Assembly (NCBI GenBank): GCA_018136815.1 | Contig: CM030943.1 | Span: 673,975 to 737,974 of the forward strand | Direction: 5' to 3' | Source: Isochrysis galbana | Lineage: Eukaryota > Haptophyta > Isochrysidales > Isochrysidaceae | Length of the DNA: 64,000 nt | Shown here: piece by piece, positions 1 through 10,805 of the stretch | Numbering within the stretch: position 1 is the stretch's first letter | Layout: each line of letters starts with the position of its first letter | The notes under the pieces: generated by a model | Told to the model about the DNA's origin: nothing | Seen by the model: the letters and a program-made list of their open reading frames with translations, nothing else | The model's database searches: none | Made by a program: the position numbers and the translations under genes

Positions 1-1111
1 GGAACGGAACTAGCGCTAACTCAAGACAGGACTCCCTGCCGCGGCAAGCGCAAGCACCCTTCCCCCTTATGCCACCCAGCTCTTCACTAGCTTTCTACCT
101 GCGCTAGCTGGAGCGCCCCTCCCTCCACACTCAAACAGCCCCCCACGCCAGGATCCTGTTCTGGTCTCGCAGGCAAGGGGGCCTAATGGGAGGGAGAGGA
201 GCAACTCCTCAGAGAGGAGCTGTGGGGAAGGAGATGTCTGAGTGGGGGCGCTATACCCTTGCGCTAGGCATGGGCAGCGACGCCGCCTCAAGACATATCC
301 TCCCTCTTGTCTTGAGTCGAATTGTTTGGTGCTTGAAACAGAGAAACAGAGGGCGAGGGGGGTTATGCTTCTTGTGTTGGTTGTAGTTGCAAGAGGGAGT
401 GGGAGAGGGAGTGAAGTGTTGGAAGAGGAAGAGGGCCCAAGGCAGGGCACTGAGTTGTAGGTGATTGTGGCCCACAAGAGTGGGGTGAAAACGAAAACGA
501 GAAGTGTATCAGCATGGGCCTTGAGTTGAAATTTTTGGTGCTTTGAACAGAGGGCAAGGGGGTTCGTGCCGTTTGGTTTGGTTGTAGAGGGAAGGGGGAG
601 TGGGAGAGGGAGTCAAGTGTTGAAGGAGTGCCCAAGGCAGGGCACTGAGTTGTAGGTTCTTGTGGCCCAAAGGAGTGGGGTGAAAACGAGAAGTGAGTCA
701 ACATGGAAAACAGAGGCTTAGGGTGCTCTCCGTAGGAGATTGATGGTTGTGAAGTGCCCTCCCATGTTGGGTGCACTGATGGTAGAGGTTTCCACCATGG
801 GGAGGGCAGCTGAGCTGCCCTCCCACATGAGGTGCTCTTGGGGTGGGGGGGTTTCCCACTGTTGGAGGGGGTCTCCAAGACCCCCTGCATGCTACGCAGA
901 GCCATGGTGGCAACCTGTTCGGTGCCAGTGCTCGCCACCCCGCGCGCTTGCGCGGGTGTGGTTTGGATGGGCTGGATGGGCTTTGAGAGGGCTTTCTGAC
1001 GAGCCGCCTCGGGCGGCATGGGGCGTCCCAGGTGGGGCGCGGTGGCGAGGGTCGCCTGGGGCTCGGGAGCGGTCGCGGCACGCTCCATAGGTCAAACTAT
1101 AACAATAGTTT
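1..1111 (+). repeat. R1 retroposon-like element, copy A, 5' end outside the window
   Basis: This stretch is the near reverse complement of 23830-24930, with small indels. At its right edge lies a hairpin, AACTAT-AACA-ATAGTT (1095-1110), which I take as the 3' end, so the element reads on the + strand. Inside is a strong palindrome near 800-825, where GGGAGGGCAGCT pairs with AGCTGCCCTCCC. Open frames on both strands run through low-complexity sequence and match no family I know, so I treat this as non-coding. The 5' flank is outside the window, so a target-site duplication cannot be tested here. Confidence 0.75.
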
Positions 1112-1290
1112 CTGTAGTGTAATTATAATTAGAGTATGCTAAGATATAAGATATGTCGCCACAATACACAATACAATAGTAGTAGTAGTAGTTAGTAGTC
1201 CGTGCTATCGCCCCCCCCCCCCCCCCCCACTCTCTAGCGCCCGAGCCTGTTCCCCCGCCGCCCGCTACGATGCCCACACTCTTCAAGTGG
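1112..1290. other. AT-rich spacer with a long C run
   Basis: No gene is seen. The stretch is AT-rich and then contains a run of about 20 C near 1209-1229, a likely place for assembly error. Confidence 0.5.
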
Positions 1291-1342
1291 GCTCGGGAGC
1301 GGTCGCGGCACGCTCCATAGTTCAAACTATAACAATAGTTTT
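1291..1342 (+). repeat. R1 3'-end fragment, strongly 5'-truncated
   Basis: About 50 bp repeat the last part of R1, including GCTCGGGAGCGGTCGCGGCA and the terminal AACTAT-AACA-ATAGTT hairpin (1325-1340). All upstream R1 sequence is missing. Keeping the hairpin end while losing the other end is what 5' truncation during target-primed reverse transcription produces. Confidence 0.7.
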
Positions 1343-1378
1343 GAGCAACCGCGACATGTAGCACCTTCAAAGGTGCTT

Positions 1379-2173
1379 CGCCTCTTAAGTGATAATTAAT
1401 TAAACCTTTTAATAGTCTCACCGCACACGCGGCCGTGGACCCTCTACTTTCTACTCACGTAGGAAGACTTTCTACACCCCCACTCCCCCGGCCCTTCTTT
1501 CTCCCCCCGCCATAAGGCGACTCCCCCCGTGCACTACTAGGGGGATAGGGGTGAAGGGCTTTCTTAGATATGGTCCGGTGGCCCGCGCCTCCCCCCGGTG
1601 ATCATTCCCCCCCTTCCTCCTGTGTCTCCGAGTGGGCGGCGGCCTCAGCCCCGACTTATCTTGTAAACAGGTGCGGGACTAACCTATTTTTCGGTGAGCG
1701 GAGCTCTCGCTCCGCCCACCCCCTTCTCCGCGCTCTCTCTCCCCTCTCCTGCAGGCACGCGCGATGGCGCGCCTGCGGCAGGCCTGCAACTGCCCCTGGC
1801 GACCCCTGGAGGCTCCTGGAGGCCAGCTCTGGGGGCAGAGGAGGCTGGGGCTAGGCCCTGGCCTCCCCTGCCTCTCCCTCGCTGGCGCTCCTGAGCCTCT
1901 GGGGCCCCCTATCTGCACCTGTCTGCCTGTCGACCGGGGGGGAGGGGGGGTTGGAGCGATGGGCTGGTCACGAGGGGCCAGGATGGGCGAATGGGGCGAG
2001 CTTGTGGGGAAGGGAGTGGGTCAGTAGGGCAGTGGCCTCCTGGCAAGCCATCAGGCGTGCCAAGAGGATGGGTGGTTCCTCCCCCATGGCAGGGGAGGAG
2101 TGGAGAGAGGGGGGGCTCGTGCCCCCCCATGGGTCAACCAAGTATAAACTTAGTTGGCGCCTCTTAAGTGATA
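1379..2173 (+). mobile_element. R2 element, full length, with 16-bp target duplication
   Basis: The element body (about 1395-2157, 763 bp) lies between two identical 16-mers, CGCCTCTTAAGTGATA, at 1379-1394 and 2158-2173; the flanking bases differ on the left. The right end carries the near-palindrome AACCAAGT-ATAA-ACTTAGTT just before the duplication. A second full copy is at 24988-25741 in the opposite orientation, with a different 16-bp duplication. Truncated copies lie at 13131-13524 and 19458-19650. The core around 1830-1890 resembles the core of R3, which suggests a modular superfamily. No convincing protein is encoded. Confidence 0.85.
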
Positions 2174-2261
2174 AAGTTAGTCATGTCACAAGGCGCGCTC
2201 ATGGAGCACGAGAAGATGCCACACACAAGACACAGAATGAACTACTGGAATACCATTTGTT

Positions 2262-5095
2262 TCACTTCTGCGCCTTTGGGAAGGCCAAGCCGCGTTCTTT
2301 CCCTCTGAAATCCATTTTTCTATTACGTGGGCGTGCTTGACCTTCCGTATCACGTGGGAGGCCAATCCTCCAGGGTGGCAAAACCGGCTCCCAGCTTGCT
2401 ACCTCCCATGAACATGAAAGTTGGCCGTTAGAACGAAGCGGCCGCATCCTCTTAGTGGGTGGCGGTGGAGGCATTCGAGGCGGCCGAGGCAATCCAATAG
2501 GGCCGCTTGAACTTTTTAGGCCGACACCTGCCCGATTTGTGGGACGATGGGCCGTCGAGGAGCCTACTCTTCCCGTCTTCCCATCATCCGGCTGCGTGGA
2601 AATGAGCATCTTCTCACGGGGCAGACGCTCAACTAGCAGCCAAGCTGGCTGAGCTGCGAGCGCTTTGGTGGGCGCTAGCAGTCGAGGCGGTAGCTCGACA
2701 GCGGTCGCCAAGATATCCGTGTAGCTGCGATCCTGTAGCACTGGGCCCCTCTGACCAAACGTGTCCTCGGTGTCTTCGATATCATTGCCATCGTCGAAGG
2801 TTCCGACGGACTCCTGATCATCATCCGCGGCACTCAACTTATCCGCACTCAATTTTGAGCTCGCCTGCTCACGCGATTCCCCATTATTTGATCCGAGGCT
2901 TGCCCATTCGCGCTCGGCTATCAACCTCAAAATGCGTAATTCCTCCTCGTCGGTTACTCGCGCCACGGGCGCCTCATCCATGCCCGCGGGAGGCACAAGG
3001 GTGCAATAGGCAAGAGGTGCGGGGAGTGCGGGGAGGTGGCTCACGGGCGCAAAAGTTGGCGCCGTTGCGCCTCCATTGATTTCATCCAACACAACTATGA
3101 GCGAAGTGGGATGTGGCGCATGCTCGTGGGGGTACTTGTATCCCACATCCGGGCAGGCACCGTCGGCATACATCTGCAATAACCAGGCCATTCCTTGTAG
3201 ATAGTCGTAGGCCTTGACAGATGAAGGCCCGTCAATCTTCCTTGCAATCGCCAGTTCCGCTGACCACACGCTCTCATCCGACGTGACCGCCTCCTGTGCG
3301 GTCTTGCACAAAGCCTCTGGTTGTACGGCGGCTTTAAGAGCAGCTTCCCTTGCTGCTGCGGGGTCTTCTCCTGCCGCATCGGCTATTCCAGCAGCAGCGC
3401 TGGCCTGAGCATTCACAGACCGCACGATGCGAAGAATGGCCGCTAAAAAGCGAGTGTCCACTGAGCGGCTATCGGCATATGCGAGGGTCTGGCCGCGGAA
3501 AGCAGCGTGGGATCGCAGCGCGCAGTAGGCTCTCCAAATCAGTTCAGCGGACGCCCCACGAATCTGCGAAGTCAGAGAAGAGGGGCCCATCGTCAAGACC
3601 AGGTGGATGTACTAAACGTACATGGAAGCGTTGAAGCTTCAGTCGACACGCATCTTCAAGGGACCTATAGAGCAGCCGCATGACCCCTCACCTTGGGCAT
3701 GTAATCATTCCCAAGCATGGTCGTCAGGATGACCATGTCGAGCCCGGCTCTCGCCTCTCCACCAGGCTTCCGTGATCTCGCCGTCCCTTCACGATCTTGG
3801 GCCTCCTCCTGACTCTGGACGATGGCATCCACATCGGCAAGCCCTACAAAGGAAGATGCATTGGCCATCTCCTTTTCCATACGGATAGCAGCTTCGTATG
3901 CGTGGCCATGTGACGACTCCTTGTCAAGCGCTTCACCCAATAACGACACAGAGACGATCGCATCCCGTGAGCGGCGGCCAACCTGTGGCGTTGCCTTTGC
4001 TTTGGCATTGTCCGAAATCGCCTGCCTGGGCGCGTCCGTCTTGCCCTCGGATTGCTCTGCATCGTCCTCCTCACTCGCATCAGAGCTATACTTTCTATCG
4101 CCTGATTCGTAGCGAATGTTGCGGCGCAAAGCTGCTTCCGGGATGCTGCGCATCACCCAAAGATCGAGGCACCCCATTGCGCTCCTGCGTCCACGCCCAA
4201 GACCCCGTTGAGGCACCGCGCCGCGGGTCCTGGCTGAATTGACGACCCTGGCAAGTTGCACTTCTTTTGTAGAGCCACGCGTCATCGTCACCGCTCGACG
4301 CCGCATCAACTTTTCTCGAGCAGCTTGTGAGGCTTCGCGCAAGACAAGCGCATGGATGATGAGATCACCATCGCCACCGACGACCACGGCCGACGTGACC
4401 CTTTCGGATTCCGATGGGTGGCTTGAGCGGTGCAGTAACCATGACAGGATCTTGAGCTCCCCCTCGCCGGGTGTTTCAGAGCCTGATACAAGGAATCGCC
4501 GCGGTGGTGCACCAGGCGCGCCATGTCTCAGCGCCTCGGAAGAGCACCAGTAAAGGAGCGCAGACTCCAATGACTTCATGAAGGCAGTGCCTGGCGTCGC
4601 AAGAAGTGAGGAGAGCCCACGAGTCCTTCCACTGTGGCCGTTCTCCGCCTTGCGCGCCTCACGAAGCTGCGACTTTTGCCTCCTCCTCCGCTGAGTGCGC
4701 ACCTTGGCGAAGGGAGCTGCGCCGTCGAGGGCGAGAAGGACGAAGCGAGATGCCGGAGCCGCGCGCTGCATCGCGTGCAGCTCCTTCAGGATCAGCGCGA
4801 TCGCCTGCTCTTCATTGCGCGCAATGCGGAGCTTGGAGTGGACGACTGAGTTGAGGTCGACTGCGAGCGCGTCGATTCGCGCGTCGGGGTCGATGCTGGC
4901 GAACTCGACGTCTGGAAAGCGATCACTTAGCCAAGTTGGCAGCCCCGGTACGCCGGCGTAGCACGCGCACCGCGGCGGTGGCAACGACGGCAACGAGAGA
5001 GGCCACGGCGCTGCCGAGAGCCAGCGCATCGTCGCGTCGACGCACCGATGGCAGCTGTGAATGTAAATTGTACTACTAGGAGGTAGCTCGGACAC
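2262..5095 (-). CDS. XRN-family 5'-3' exoribonuclease
   Basis: Two exons, 5095-3692 and 3563-2262, are joined in phase 0 across a 128-bp GT-AG intron and give about 901 residues. XRN family members degrade 5'-monophosphorylated RNA. The N-terminal domain shows the family signature in order: a GVPGLPTWLS-like start, DLNSVVH, LDGAAPFAKVRTQRRRR, SGSETPGEGE, GGDGDLIIHAL and LGNDYMPK. Across the splice, IRGASAELIW continues the usual sequence, which supports the junction. The second exon has a middle-domain segment ending YKYPHEHAPHPTSL, then an acidic, proline-rich tail. Family proteins normally start at MGVP; here about 50 residues precede GVPGL, so the start (5095, or the ATG near 5029) or a missing first exon is uncertain. 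The last 60-100 residues look weak and may be 3' UTR. Nuclear or cytoplasmic type cannot be told. Confidence 0.85.
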
Positions 5096-5202
5096 ACCAA
5101 GGCAGCGAAGGGGAAACTCGCTGAGACGTGTGCTCGCACTAGCGCGCTAGCAGGACAAAAACCAAAGGAAGGCGCATCGTGCACGACGGGCCCTCAGTTG
5201 TT

Positions 5203-5440
5203 TACTCCGACTCCAAGTCCGCCGTTGACATGGCATTTGACCCGGTTGCTTTCAAGCGAAAACGAAGCACATTCTTCGCGCCGGTGCTCCGGTGCCGGTG
5301 CTTTCCTCCGCGATCTGGTTGCCAAGCACCAAGCAAGTCCTGACACTTAAATACATCAACGGCCATAACATGGTCGCAGATATTCTCACAAAACCGTGTC
5401 CGCGCAATCAATTTCTTTGTCTGCTCAACATTCTCGACTC
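5203..5440 (+). pseudogene. Ty1/Copia RNase H C-terminal remnant
   Basis: Conceptual translation gives SDSKSAVDMAFDP, then, with frame changes and an internal stop, a segment resembling KYINGHNMVADILTKP. That order (a DSKSA active-site region followed by VADILTKP) is characteristic of the Copia RNase H end. The frame is broken several times, so this is a dead remnant. An R3 element abuts it at 5441. Confidence 0.75.
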
Positions 5441-6221
5441 CAACCTACTTTTATAAGTGGGGGTCAATGGGGGCCTCGCGCCTCGCGCCCCCCTCTCTCC
5501 ATCGCGGACACCCCCCGGGGTGGGCCCGTACATTCAACCCCAGCCCCTGCCCTCTGGCAGGGGCAGGGCACTCATCAATTCAGCCCAGACCCCTAGTGGG
5601 CGCGGGTCGCGAGCCGCACTCCCAGGCCCGCATGGGCCAGCTCTCGTACTGACCCCCCCCCCCCATCCCTGGTCGCCAGGCAGACAGGGGCCTCAGGGCG
5701 GCACCCAAGGCCAGCGAGGCGAGCGAGGGAGAGGCAGGGGGGGCCAGGGGCTGAGCCCCAGCCTCCACTGCCCCCTGAGCTGCCCCTGCTGGCCCTCTGG
5801 GCGCCCCTGAAGGACCTCTGAGAGCAGGCCATGGCGCGCCGCAGGGACCGGGGCGGAAGAGAATGGAACGAGGGAGAGGGGGGGGATTTGCACCCCCCCC
5901 GATGGAGTGTGGTGAGAAACGAGCCCCGTTTGCGTTAGCAAACGGGAGAAGGGGGGCGACTGGCGATAGGAGGGAGATGGGAAGGGAGCGGCTCAAGACG
6001 TCTCGGATACCCTTGTGGCAGGTATACTCGAGGCGCAGTTGCTTATTTCTCGAGAACTGCTCGCGGCGTGAGCTGGTAAGGGCCGTTCTCCTTTTTTGAC
6101 GAGAGGTTCCTCCCCCCCCACCCCCGGTGCTTTTTCCTGGAGAGTCGGCCGGCGTCGTTCAGTCCGCCTCAATGGGTTTTCCCTCATTTCAACTTGTGGG
6201 GAGTTAGAATGGGAGCCGGGC
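5441..6221 (-). repeat. R3 retroposon-like element, 5'-truncated
   Basis: This is a close relative of the full-length R3 copies at 45038-45975 and 46246-47183. The hairpin end (CCTACTT-TTAT-AAGTGG, near 5444-5460) is present at the left, so the element reads on the minus strand. Its opposite end stops near 6221, about 150 bp short of full length. No duplicated flank could be recognised. Confidence 0.75.
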
Positions 6222-6710
6222 CCGTGGGCACTCATCGAGCCATACCTGGGCCGCTGGTGCAATGCGAGGCTGATGCTCATGGGCGACTACTCGGACGAGA
6301 AGTCCAAGACCAAGAACATCACGTTCATCGGGGACGATGCGGCCGTCGCGTACCTTTCCATGGAATACATCGATGCGGCCTTGCACTCGGAAGAGGATCC
6401 CATGGTGCAAGTGCGGCGGGTGGCGGCTCAACTCTGGCTCAAGGACGAGGGCGCCGTCTTGGGGTGCATTGCGAAGGCTGTCGCCGAGGATGCGGGCGGC
6501 GCGGCGGGCTCCAACGGTAGCAAGAGGCAAGTGTCGCACACGGACGCGCGCTCATCGAAGGCCCAGCGCTCACCTTCCCAGCCTTCCCAGCCTGCCCCCG
6601 CTTCTCCCAGCCGGCGGCCGCACGTGATGGGAGCAAGCCCCAATGCGGCGACTCCGGCGCAGGGGAACCCCTCTCTCGAGGCCAAGTGGGCGGTGATGGA
6701 CAACATGTGA
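6222..6710 (+). CDS. Unrecognised protein, C-terminal part
   Basis: An open frame begins with EPYLGRWCNARLMLMGDYS and runs through a well-structured segment (about 90 residues: FIGDDAAVAYLSMEYIDAAL, VRRVAAQLWLKDEGAVLGCI) into a Ser/Pro/Ala-rich tail, ending at a stop at 6708-6710. The frame is also open into the neighbouring R3 repeat, but that upstream part is repeat sequence, so the true gene is probably missing its 5' part or has an exon boundary near 6222. I do not recognise the family. Insertion of the repeat may have cut the gene. Confidence 0.4.
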   Translation, partial: PWALIEPYLGRWCNARLMLMGDYSDEKSKTKNITFIGDDAAVAYLSMEYIDAALHSEEDPMVQVRRVAAQLWLKDEGAVLGCIAKAVAEDAGGAAGSNGSKRQVSHTDARSSKAQRSPSQPSQPAPASPSRRPHVMGASPNAATPAQGNPSLEAKWAVMDNM

Positions 6711-6713
6711 CCG

Positions 6714-6992
6714 AGTTTCCTCCCCTCCCTCCGGTATGTCCTCCCCCTCCCTCCGGTATGTCCTCCCCCTCCCTCCCGGTATGTCCTCCCCCTCCCTCCC
6801 GGTATGTCCTCCCCTCCCTCCCGGTATGTCCTCCCCTCCCTCCCGGTATGTCCTCCCCTCCCTCCCGGTATGTCCTCCCCTCCCTCCCGGTATGTCCTCC
6901 CCTCCCTCCCGGTATGTCCTCCCCTCCCTCCCGGTATGTCCTCCCCTCCCTCCCGGTATGTCCTCCCCTCCCTCCCGGTATGTCCTCCCCCC
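6714..6992. repeat. Minisatellite of about 20 bp units
   Basis: About 13 direct copies of a pyrimidine-rich unit, roughly CCTCCCTCCCGGTATGTCCT, differ only in the number of C or T bases. Open frames on both strands across it are repeat translations. Confidence 0.9.
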
Positions 6993-8757
6993 CTCGTGCG
7001 GAGAGTTGTCAGATTTCGGGGTTCCTTTTTTTTGTAAACGCCTCTCTTACGTGGGATTGAAATCTGACACATTTCCGCGTGAGGGGGTAGGGGGAAAACC
7101 AACAACTTTCTGGAGGCGGTGCACGACTTGGCGGGGTGGGCTGCTCGGCCGGTGTGACTTCCCCAGAAAGTTGTTGTTTCCCCCCCCTACCCCCTCGTGC
7201 GGAGAGTTGTCAGATTTCGGGGGTTCCTTTTTTTGTAAACGCCTCTCTTACTCTTACGTGGGATTGAAATCTGACACCTTTCCGCGTGAGGGGGTAGGGG
7301 GGAAACCAACAACTTTCTGGAGGCGGTGCACGACTTGGCGGGGTGGGCTGCTCGGCCGGCGTGACTTCCCCAGAAAGTTGTTGTTTCCCCCCCCTACCCC
7401 CTCACGCGGAAAGTTGTCAGATTAGCCCTCCCCCCAAGCTATGGGGTTTTCCGCGCGAGGGGGTAGGGGGGAAAAACAACAACTTCCTGGAGGCGCTGCA
7501 CGACTTGGCGGGGTAGGGTGCTCGGCCGGCGTGTCTTCCCCAGAAAGTTGTTGGTTTCCCCCCCTACCCCCTCGCGCGGAAAGTTGTCAGATTAGCCCTC
7601 CCCCCAAGCTATGGGGTTTTTATAATAGACGAAATCTGACACATTTCCGCGCGAGGGGGTAGGGGGGAAAAACAACAACTTCCTGGAGGCGCTGCACGAC
7701 TTGGCGGGGTAGGGTGCTCGGCCGGCGTGTCTTCCCCAGAAAGTTGTTGGTTTCCCCCCCTACCCCCTAGCGCGGAAAGTTGTCAGATTAGCCCTCCCCC
7801 CAAGCTATGGGGTTTTTATAATAGACGAAATCTGACACATTTCCGCGCGAGGGGGTAGGGGGGAAAAACAACAACTTCCTGGAGGCGCTGCACGACTTGG
7901 CGGGGTAGGGTGCTCGGCCGGCGTGTCTTCCCCAGAAAGTTGTTGGTTTCCCCCCCTACCCCTCGCGCGGAAAGTTGTCAGATTAGCCCTCCCCCCAAGC
8001 TATGGGGTTTTTATAATAGACGAAATCTGACACATTTCCGCGCGAGGGGGTAGGGGGGCAAAACAACAACTTCCTGGAGGCGCTGCACGACTTGGGCGGG
8101 GTAGGGTGCTCGGCCGGCGTGTCTTCCCCAGAAAGTTGTTGGTTTCCCCCCCCTACCCCCTCGCGCGGAAAGTTGTCAGATTAGCCCTCCCCCCAAGCTA
8201 TGGGGTTTTTATAATAGACGAAATCTGACACATTTCCGCGCGAGGGGGTAGGGGGGAAAACAACAACTTCCTGGAGGCGCTGCACGACTTGGGCGGGGTA
8301 GGGTGCTCGGCCGGCGTGTCTTCCCCAGAAAGTTGTTGGTTTCCCCCCCTACCCCCTCGCGCGGAAAGTTGTCAGATTAGCCCCCACCCAAACTATGTTT
8401 TTTTTAATAGACGAAATCTGACACATTTCCGCGCGAAAGTGTGCACGACTTGGCGGGGTGGGCTGCTCGACCGGCGTGCCTTCCCCAGAAAGTTGTTGTT
8501 CCCCCCCCCCCTACCCCCTCACGGAAAGTTGTCAGATTAGCCCCCACCCAAACTATGTTTTTTTAATAGACGAAATCTGACACATTTCCGCGCGAAAGGG
8601 GAGGGGGGAAAAACAACAACTTTCCGGAGGCGGTGCACGACTTGGCGGGGTGGGCTGCTCGGCCGGCGTGCCTTCCCCAGAAAGTTGTTGTTTCCCCCCC
8701 TACCCCTCACGCGGAAAGTTGTCAGATTAGCCCCCCCCCCAAGCTATGGTTTTTTTT
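6993..8757. repeat. Tandem array of nine palindromic units of about 196 bp
   Basis: The unit recurs nine times; a fixed core word, GCACGACTTGG, lies at about 7121, 7328, 7498, 7693, 7889, 8085, 8282, 8443 and 8635 (8085 and 8282 have an extra G). Most spacings are 192-207 bp, with two shorter units at 161 and 170 bp. Each unit is itself a long inverted repeat. A left arm (AAATCTGACA, GCGCGAGGGGGTAGGGGGG, AACAACTT) is mirrored by a right arm (AAGTTGTT, CCCCCCTACCCCCTCGCGC, TGTCAGATT) around a loop of about 60 bp. A short spacer containing CAAGCTATGGGG separates many units. It lies between two genes and directly follows the minisatellite. No protein is encoded. Confidence 0.9.
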
Positions 8758-8761
8758 AATA

Positions 8762-9505
8762 CTAGCCTGCGCTCCACTCGCGTATGTCGTCCACGTGGTC
8801 GCGCTGCCGGAGGAGGAGTCGGGCTGCGGGCAGCACCTTCCAGCCGGTCAGGTTTGCGAAGTAGCACATGTTGAGCGTCGACTTGTTCGGTGCGAGCGAC
8901 GCGTGGAATCCGAGCATGATGCGTTGGTCTCTGTCGGTCTTGTTTGGGCAGACACGGTGGAATGTGTCGGATCCCTTGAGGACGTAAGCTTCGCCGGTGT
9001 CGAGGTGTATGGACTGGACGTCCCCGTTGGCGTCGATGTACTCAACGTGCCCTGCGCCGTCCGTGGCGTGGAGGCAGACGAGGATGCGTACGTCGCAGGC
9101 GTCCTGTGAATCGTAGTGCCACGAGAAGCTGCCTCGTGTGCCGACATACTTGAGGAAGAAGATGTTCCACATGGAGTGCTGGAAGGGGTGGAGAGTGACT
9201 CCGAGCGCTTCAGAGGCGTCACGTAGGGCATCGTCACGGGACTGGTGCAGGAGGAGGAGCTCGTCGCGCGAACAGGCGCGCAGCAGGTGGTTGTAGTAGA
9301 GCGCGCCGCCGCCTTGACTGCTGTCAAAGGCATTTAGCTCCCGCTTCTTGCACATGTCCGACTTTCGCGTCCTCAAAAGCCGCAGGAAGTCGGTTGGCTT
9401 TCGCGTCCTCGTGCGTCGAAAAGGGTGCGCCGTACCGCCCCCGCGTAAGCTCTGGAACTTCGAAGCCGGGTATACCCTCGGGCAGAGCCTACTATACCAT
9501 ATCAA
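8762..9505 (-). CDS. Fe(II)/2-oxoglutarate-type dioxygenase domain protein
   Basis: The frame gives up to 247 residues. The second half looks like a double-stranded beta-helix oxygenase: the HxD pair is in FSWHYDSQDACDV, a strand follows with GHVEYIDANGD, the distal histidine lies in GSDTFHRVCP about 65 residues later, and an arginine follows in RDQRIMLGFH. These are the residues expected to bind iron and 2-oxoglutarate; the substrate is unknown. The N-terminal 50 residues contain a repeated RTRK element and look less protein-like. The real start may be the Met near 9355, or an upstream exon may be missing. The stop is at 8762-8764, right beside the palindromic array. Confidence 0.7.
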   Translation of the reverse strand: MIWYSRLCPRVYPASKFQSLRGGGTAHPFRRTRTRKPTDFLRLLRTRKSDMCKKRELNAFDSSQGGGALYYNHLLRACSRDELLLLHQSRDDALRDASEALGVTLHPFQHSMWNIFFLKYVGTRGSFSWHYDSQDACDVRILVCLHATDGAGHVEYIDANGDVQSIHLDTGEAYVLKGSDTFHRVCPNKTDRDQRIMLGFHASLAPNKSTLNMCYFANLTGWKVLPAARLLLRQRDHVDDIREWSAG

Positions 9506-9809
9506 ATGCTTCCGTGGCTGTACACGCTATTCGCTGTCGGGGATCTGAAATCCCAGGAGCACCCCCCCCGGCTACCCGGCGAAGGGTTTGAAGGCACCGC
9601 GCGTCGCCAACCAGCGTGCTCCTCCCCTCGGGCGCCTTTTTCTCGCTCGCTTGGCGCTCCCGGCTCACCGGCGGCCTCTGGCTCCGTGTGCATCGCGTGG
9701 TGCAGGTGTGTTTCTCCCTCCTCCCCCCCCCATCGGCCCTCCCTCCTCCCCCCCCCCATCGGCCCTCCCTCCCACGAAACAAGGCACCCCCCCCGCTCTC
9801 GCAGGTAAG
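9506..9809. other. Spacer between divergent gene fragments
   Basis: No gene is supported. C-rich tracts precede an apparent 3' splice site just before 9810. Confidence 0.4.
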
Positions 9810-10300
9810 CGGGCTTTGCGGTGGCCGCCGCCGGCGTCGCGCTCGCCGTCGCGTGGGTGCCCCGAGGGCGCCACTTCTCGCACCCCCATCATACGCTCGG
9901 GGCCGTCGCCTTCGCCCTCGCCCTCGCCCTGCTGCAGCCGCTCAACGCGCTCGTGCGCGGCCCGCCCGCCGCCCGCACCACACGCCGCGCCGTGTGGCGG
10001 GTCGCGCACAAGGGGACGGGCTACGCCGTGCTCGCCGTGGGCGTCTACCAGGCCCTCTCGGGGCGCGCCCTCATGCCGAGCCAAGGCGACGCCGTTATCG
10101 TCGCGTACGGGGTGCTCCTGGGCCTCTCCTTGGGGGTGCTCGCGGGGGGGGGGGGGGCTCATGGTAGGGTGAGAGTCCCCACAGGAGGGGATTTCTTTTA
10201 TACCGACGCATCGCGTATTTGGAAACGAGGGGTACCAAATGAAGGCAAACGACCTCGGCGGGCGGTTCTGGCTGTGGCTGTCACTGAAGTTGTTGAGTGA
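9810..10300 (+). CDS. Cytochrome b561-type membrane protein, exon
   Basis: From an AG acceptor at about 9808-9809 the frame reads GFAVAAAGVALAVAWV (membrane helix), FSHPHHTLGAVAFALALALL then QPLNALVR, and AVWRVAHKGTGYAVLAVGVY. The His in HHTLG and in VAHKGTG, the Q-P after the helix and the WRVAH pattern match the later helices of eukaryotic cytochrome b561 domains, which bind two haems and move electrons across membranes. Earlier helices, with the partner histidines, are not visible, so the gene is partial here. A run of about 13 G at 10143-10155 makes the C-terminus unreliable; residues after GVLAGGGG are probably not real. Confidence 0.6.
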
Positions 10301-10488
10301 TTATTTGGCCATGTGGTCCAGGTCCCACCACTTGGAGGAGCGTGTGGCGCGGTCGGCGGCCGCTGAGTCGAAGAAAAGATTTTCAATGAATTTGTCGAGT
10401 TTATTCGTTGTGGTGTTGTACCCTTGAGCGGCGTCGTCGAGCGCGCTGTGGTTGTAGAAGTTGGGGTGGTCTCTCGGCGGGGGTACCA
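10301..10488 (-). mobile_element. Copia-like retrotransposon internal 5' region: PBS and gag start
   Basis: Directly inside the LTR lies the primer-binding site, + strand CTCTCGGCGGGGGTACCA at 10471-10488. Read on the minus strand it begins TGG and is complementary to a tRNA 3' end. A short frame follows (ALDDAAQGYNTTTNKLDKFI), which looks like the beginning of gag and stops at 10301. The same PBS recurs at 37721-37738 and, with one change, at 57829-57846. Confidence 0.6.
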
Positions 10489-10663
10489 CGTTAGAAATTA
10501 TAGTCTTGTAAGAGGTCTTGTTGGCTGGCATCCCTAGCCACATACACCGGACGAGTCATGCACCAACCGCGCACACCCCCATCGCGGGGTAGGGGCTCCG
10601 TTGCCGATAAGGCACGGTCCCTCAGCACTAGGATTAAACCAGGACAACAAGAAAACTCTGACA
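10489..10663 (-). repeat. Copia-like LTR
   Basis: On the minus strand it starts TGTCAGAG at 10663 and ends at the PBS. It shares a succession of blocks (GTTTTCTTGT, GGTTTAATCCTAG, CGGCAACGGAGCCCCTACC, GTGCGCGGTTGGTGCATG) with the solo LTR at 55304-55499 and the fragment at 42670-42753. Confidence 0.7.
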
Positions 10664-10805
10664 AGGAGCGTCAAGAGGAATATTTTACTTTAGCCGAGAA
10701 AACCTTAGATGGTTCTCTCGTCTCGGCGGTCCCGCAGGACACGGCGTTCTCGCCTCTCCGCCCCCCGACTCCCCCTTCCTTCCCTGGCCCTCTTCCGCCT
10801 CATCC

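Noticed and set aside
960-1030. Hammerhead ribozyme in R1
   Set aside because: CTGACGAG followed by a GCCGCC/GGCGGC stem looked suggestive, but the required GAAA after stem II is absent and stems I and III are not formed.
6993-8757. Possible CRISPR array
   Set aside because: Units are about 196 bp, the spacers are not unique and each unit is one long palindrome. The setting is a eukaryotic nuclear genome and no cas genes are present.
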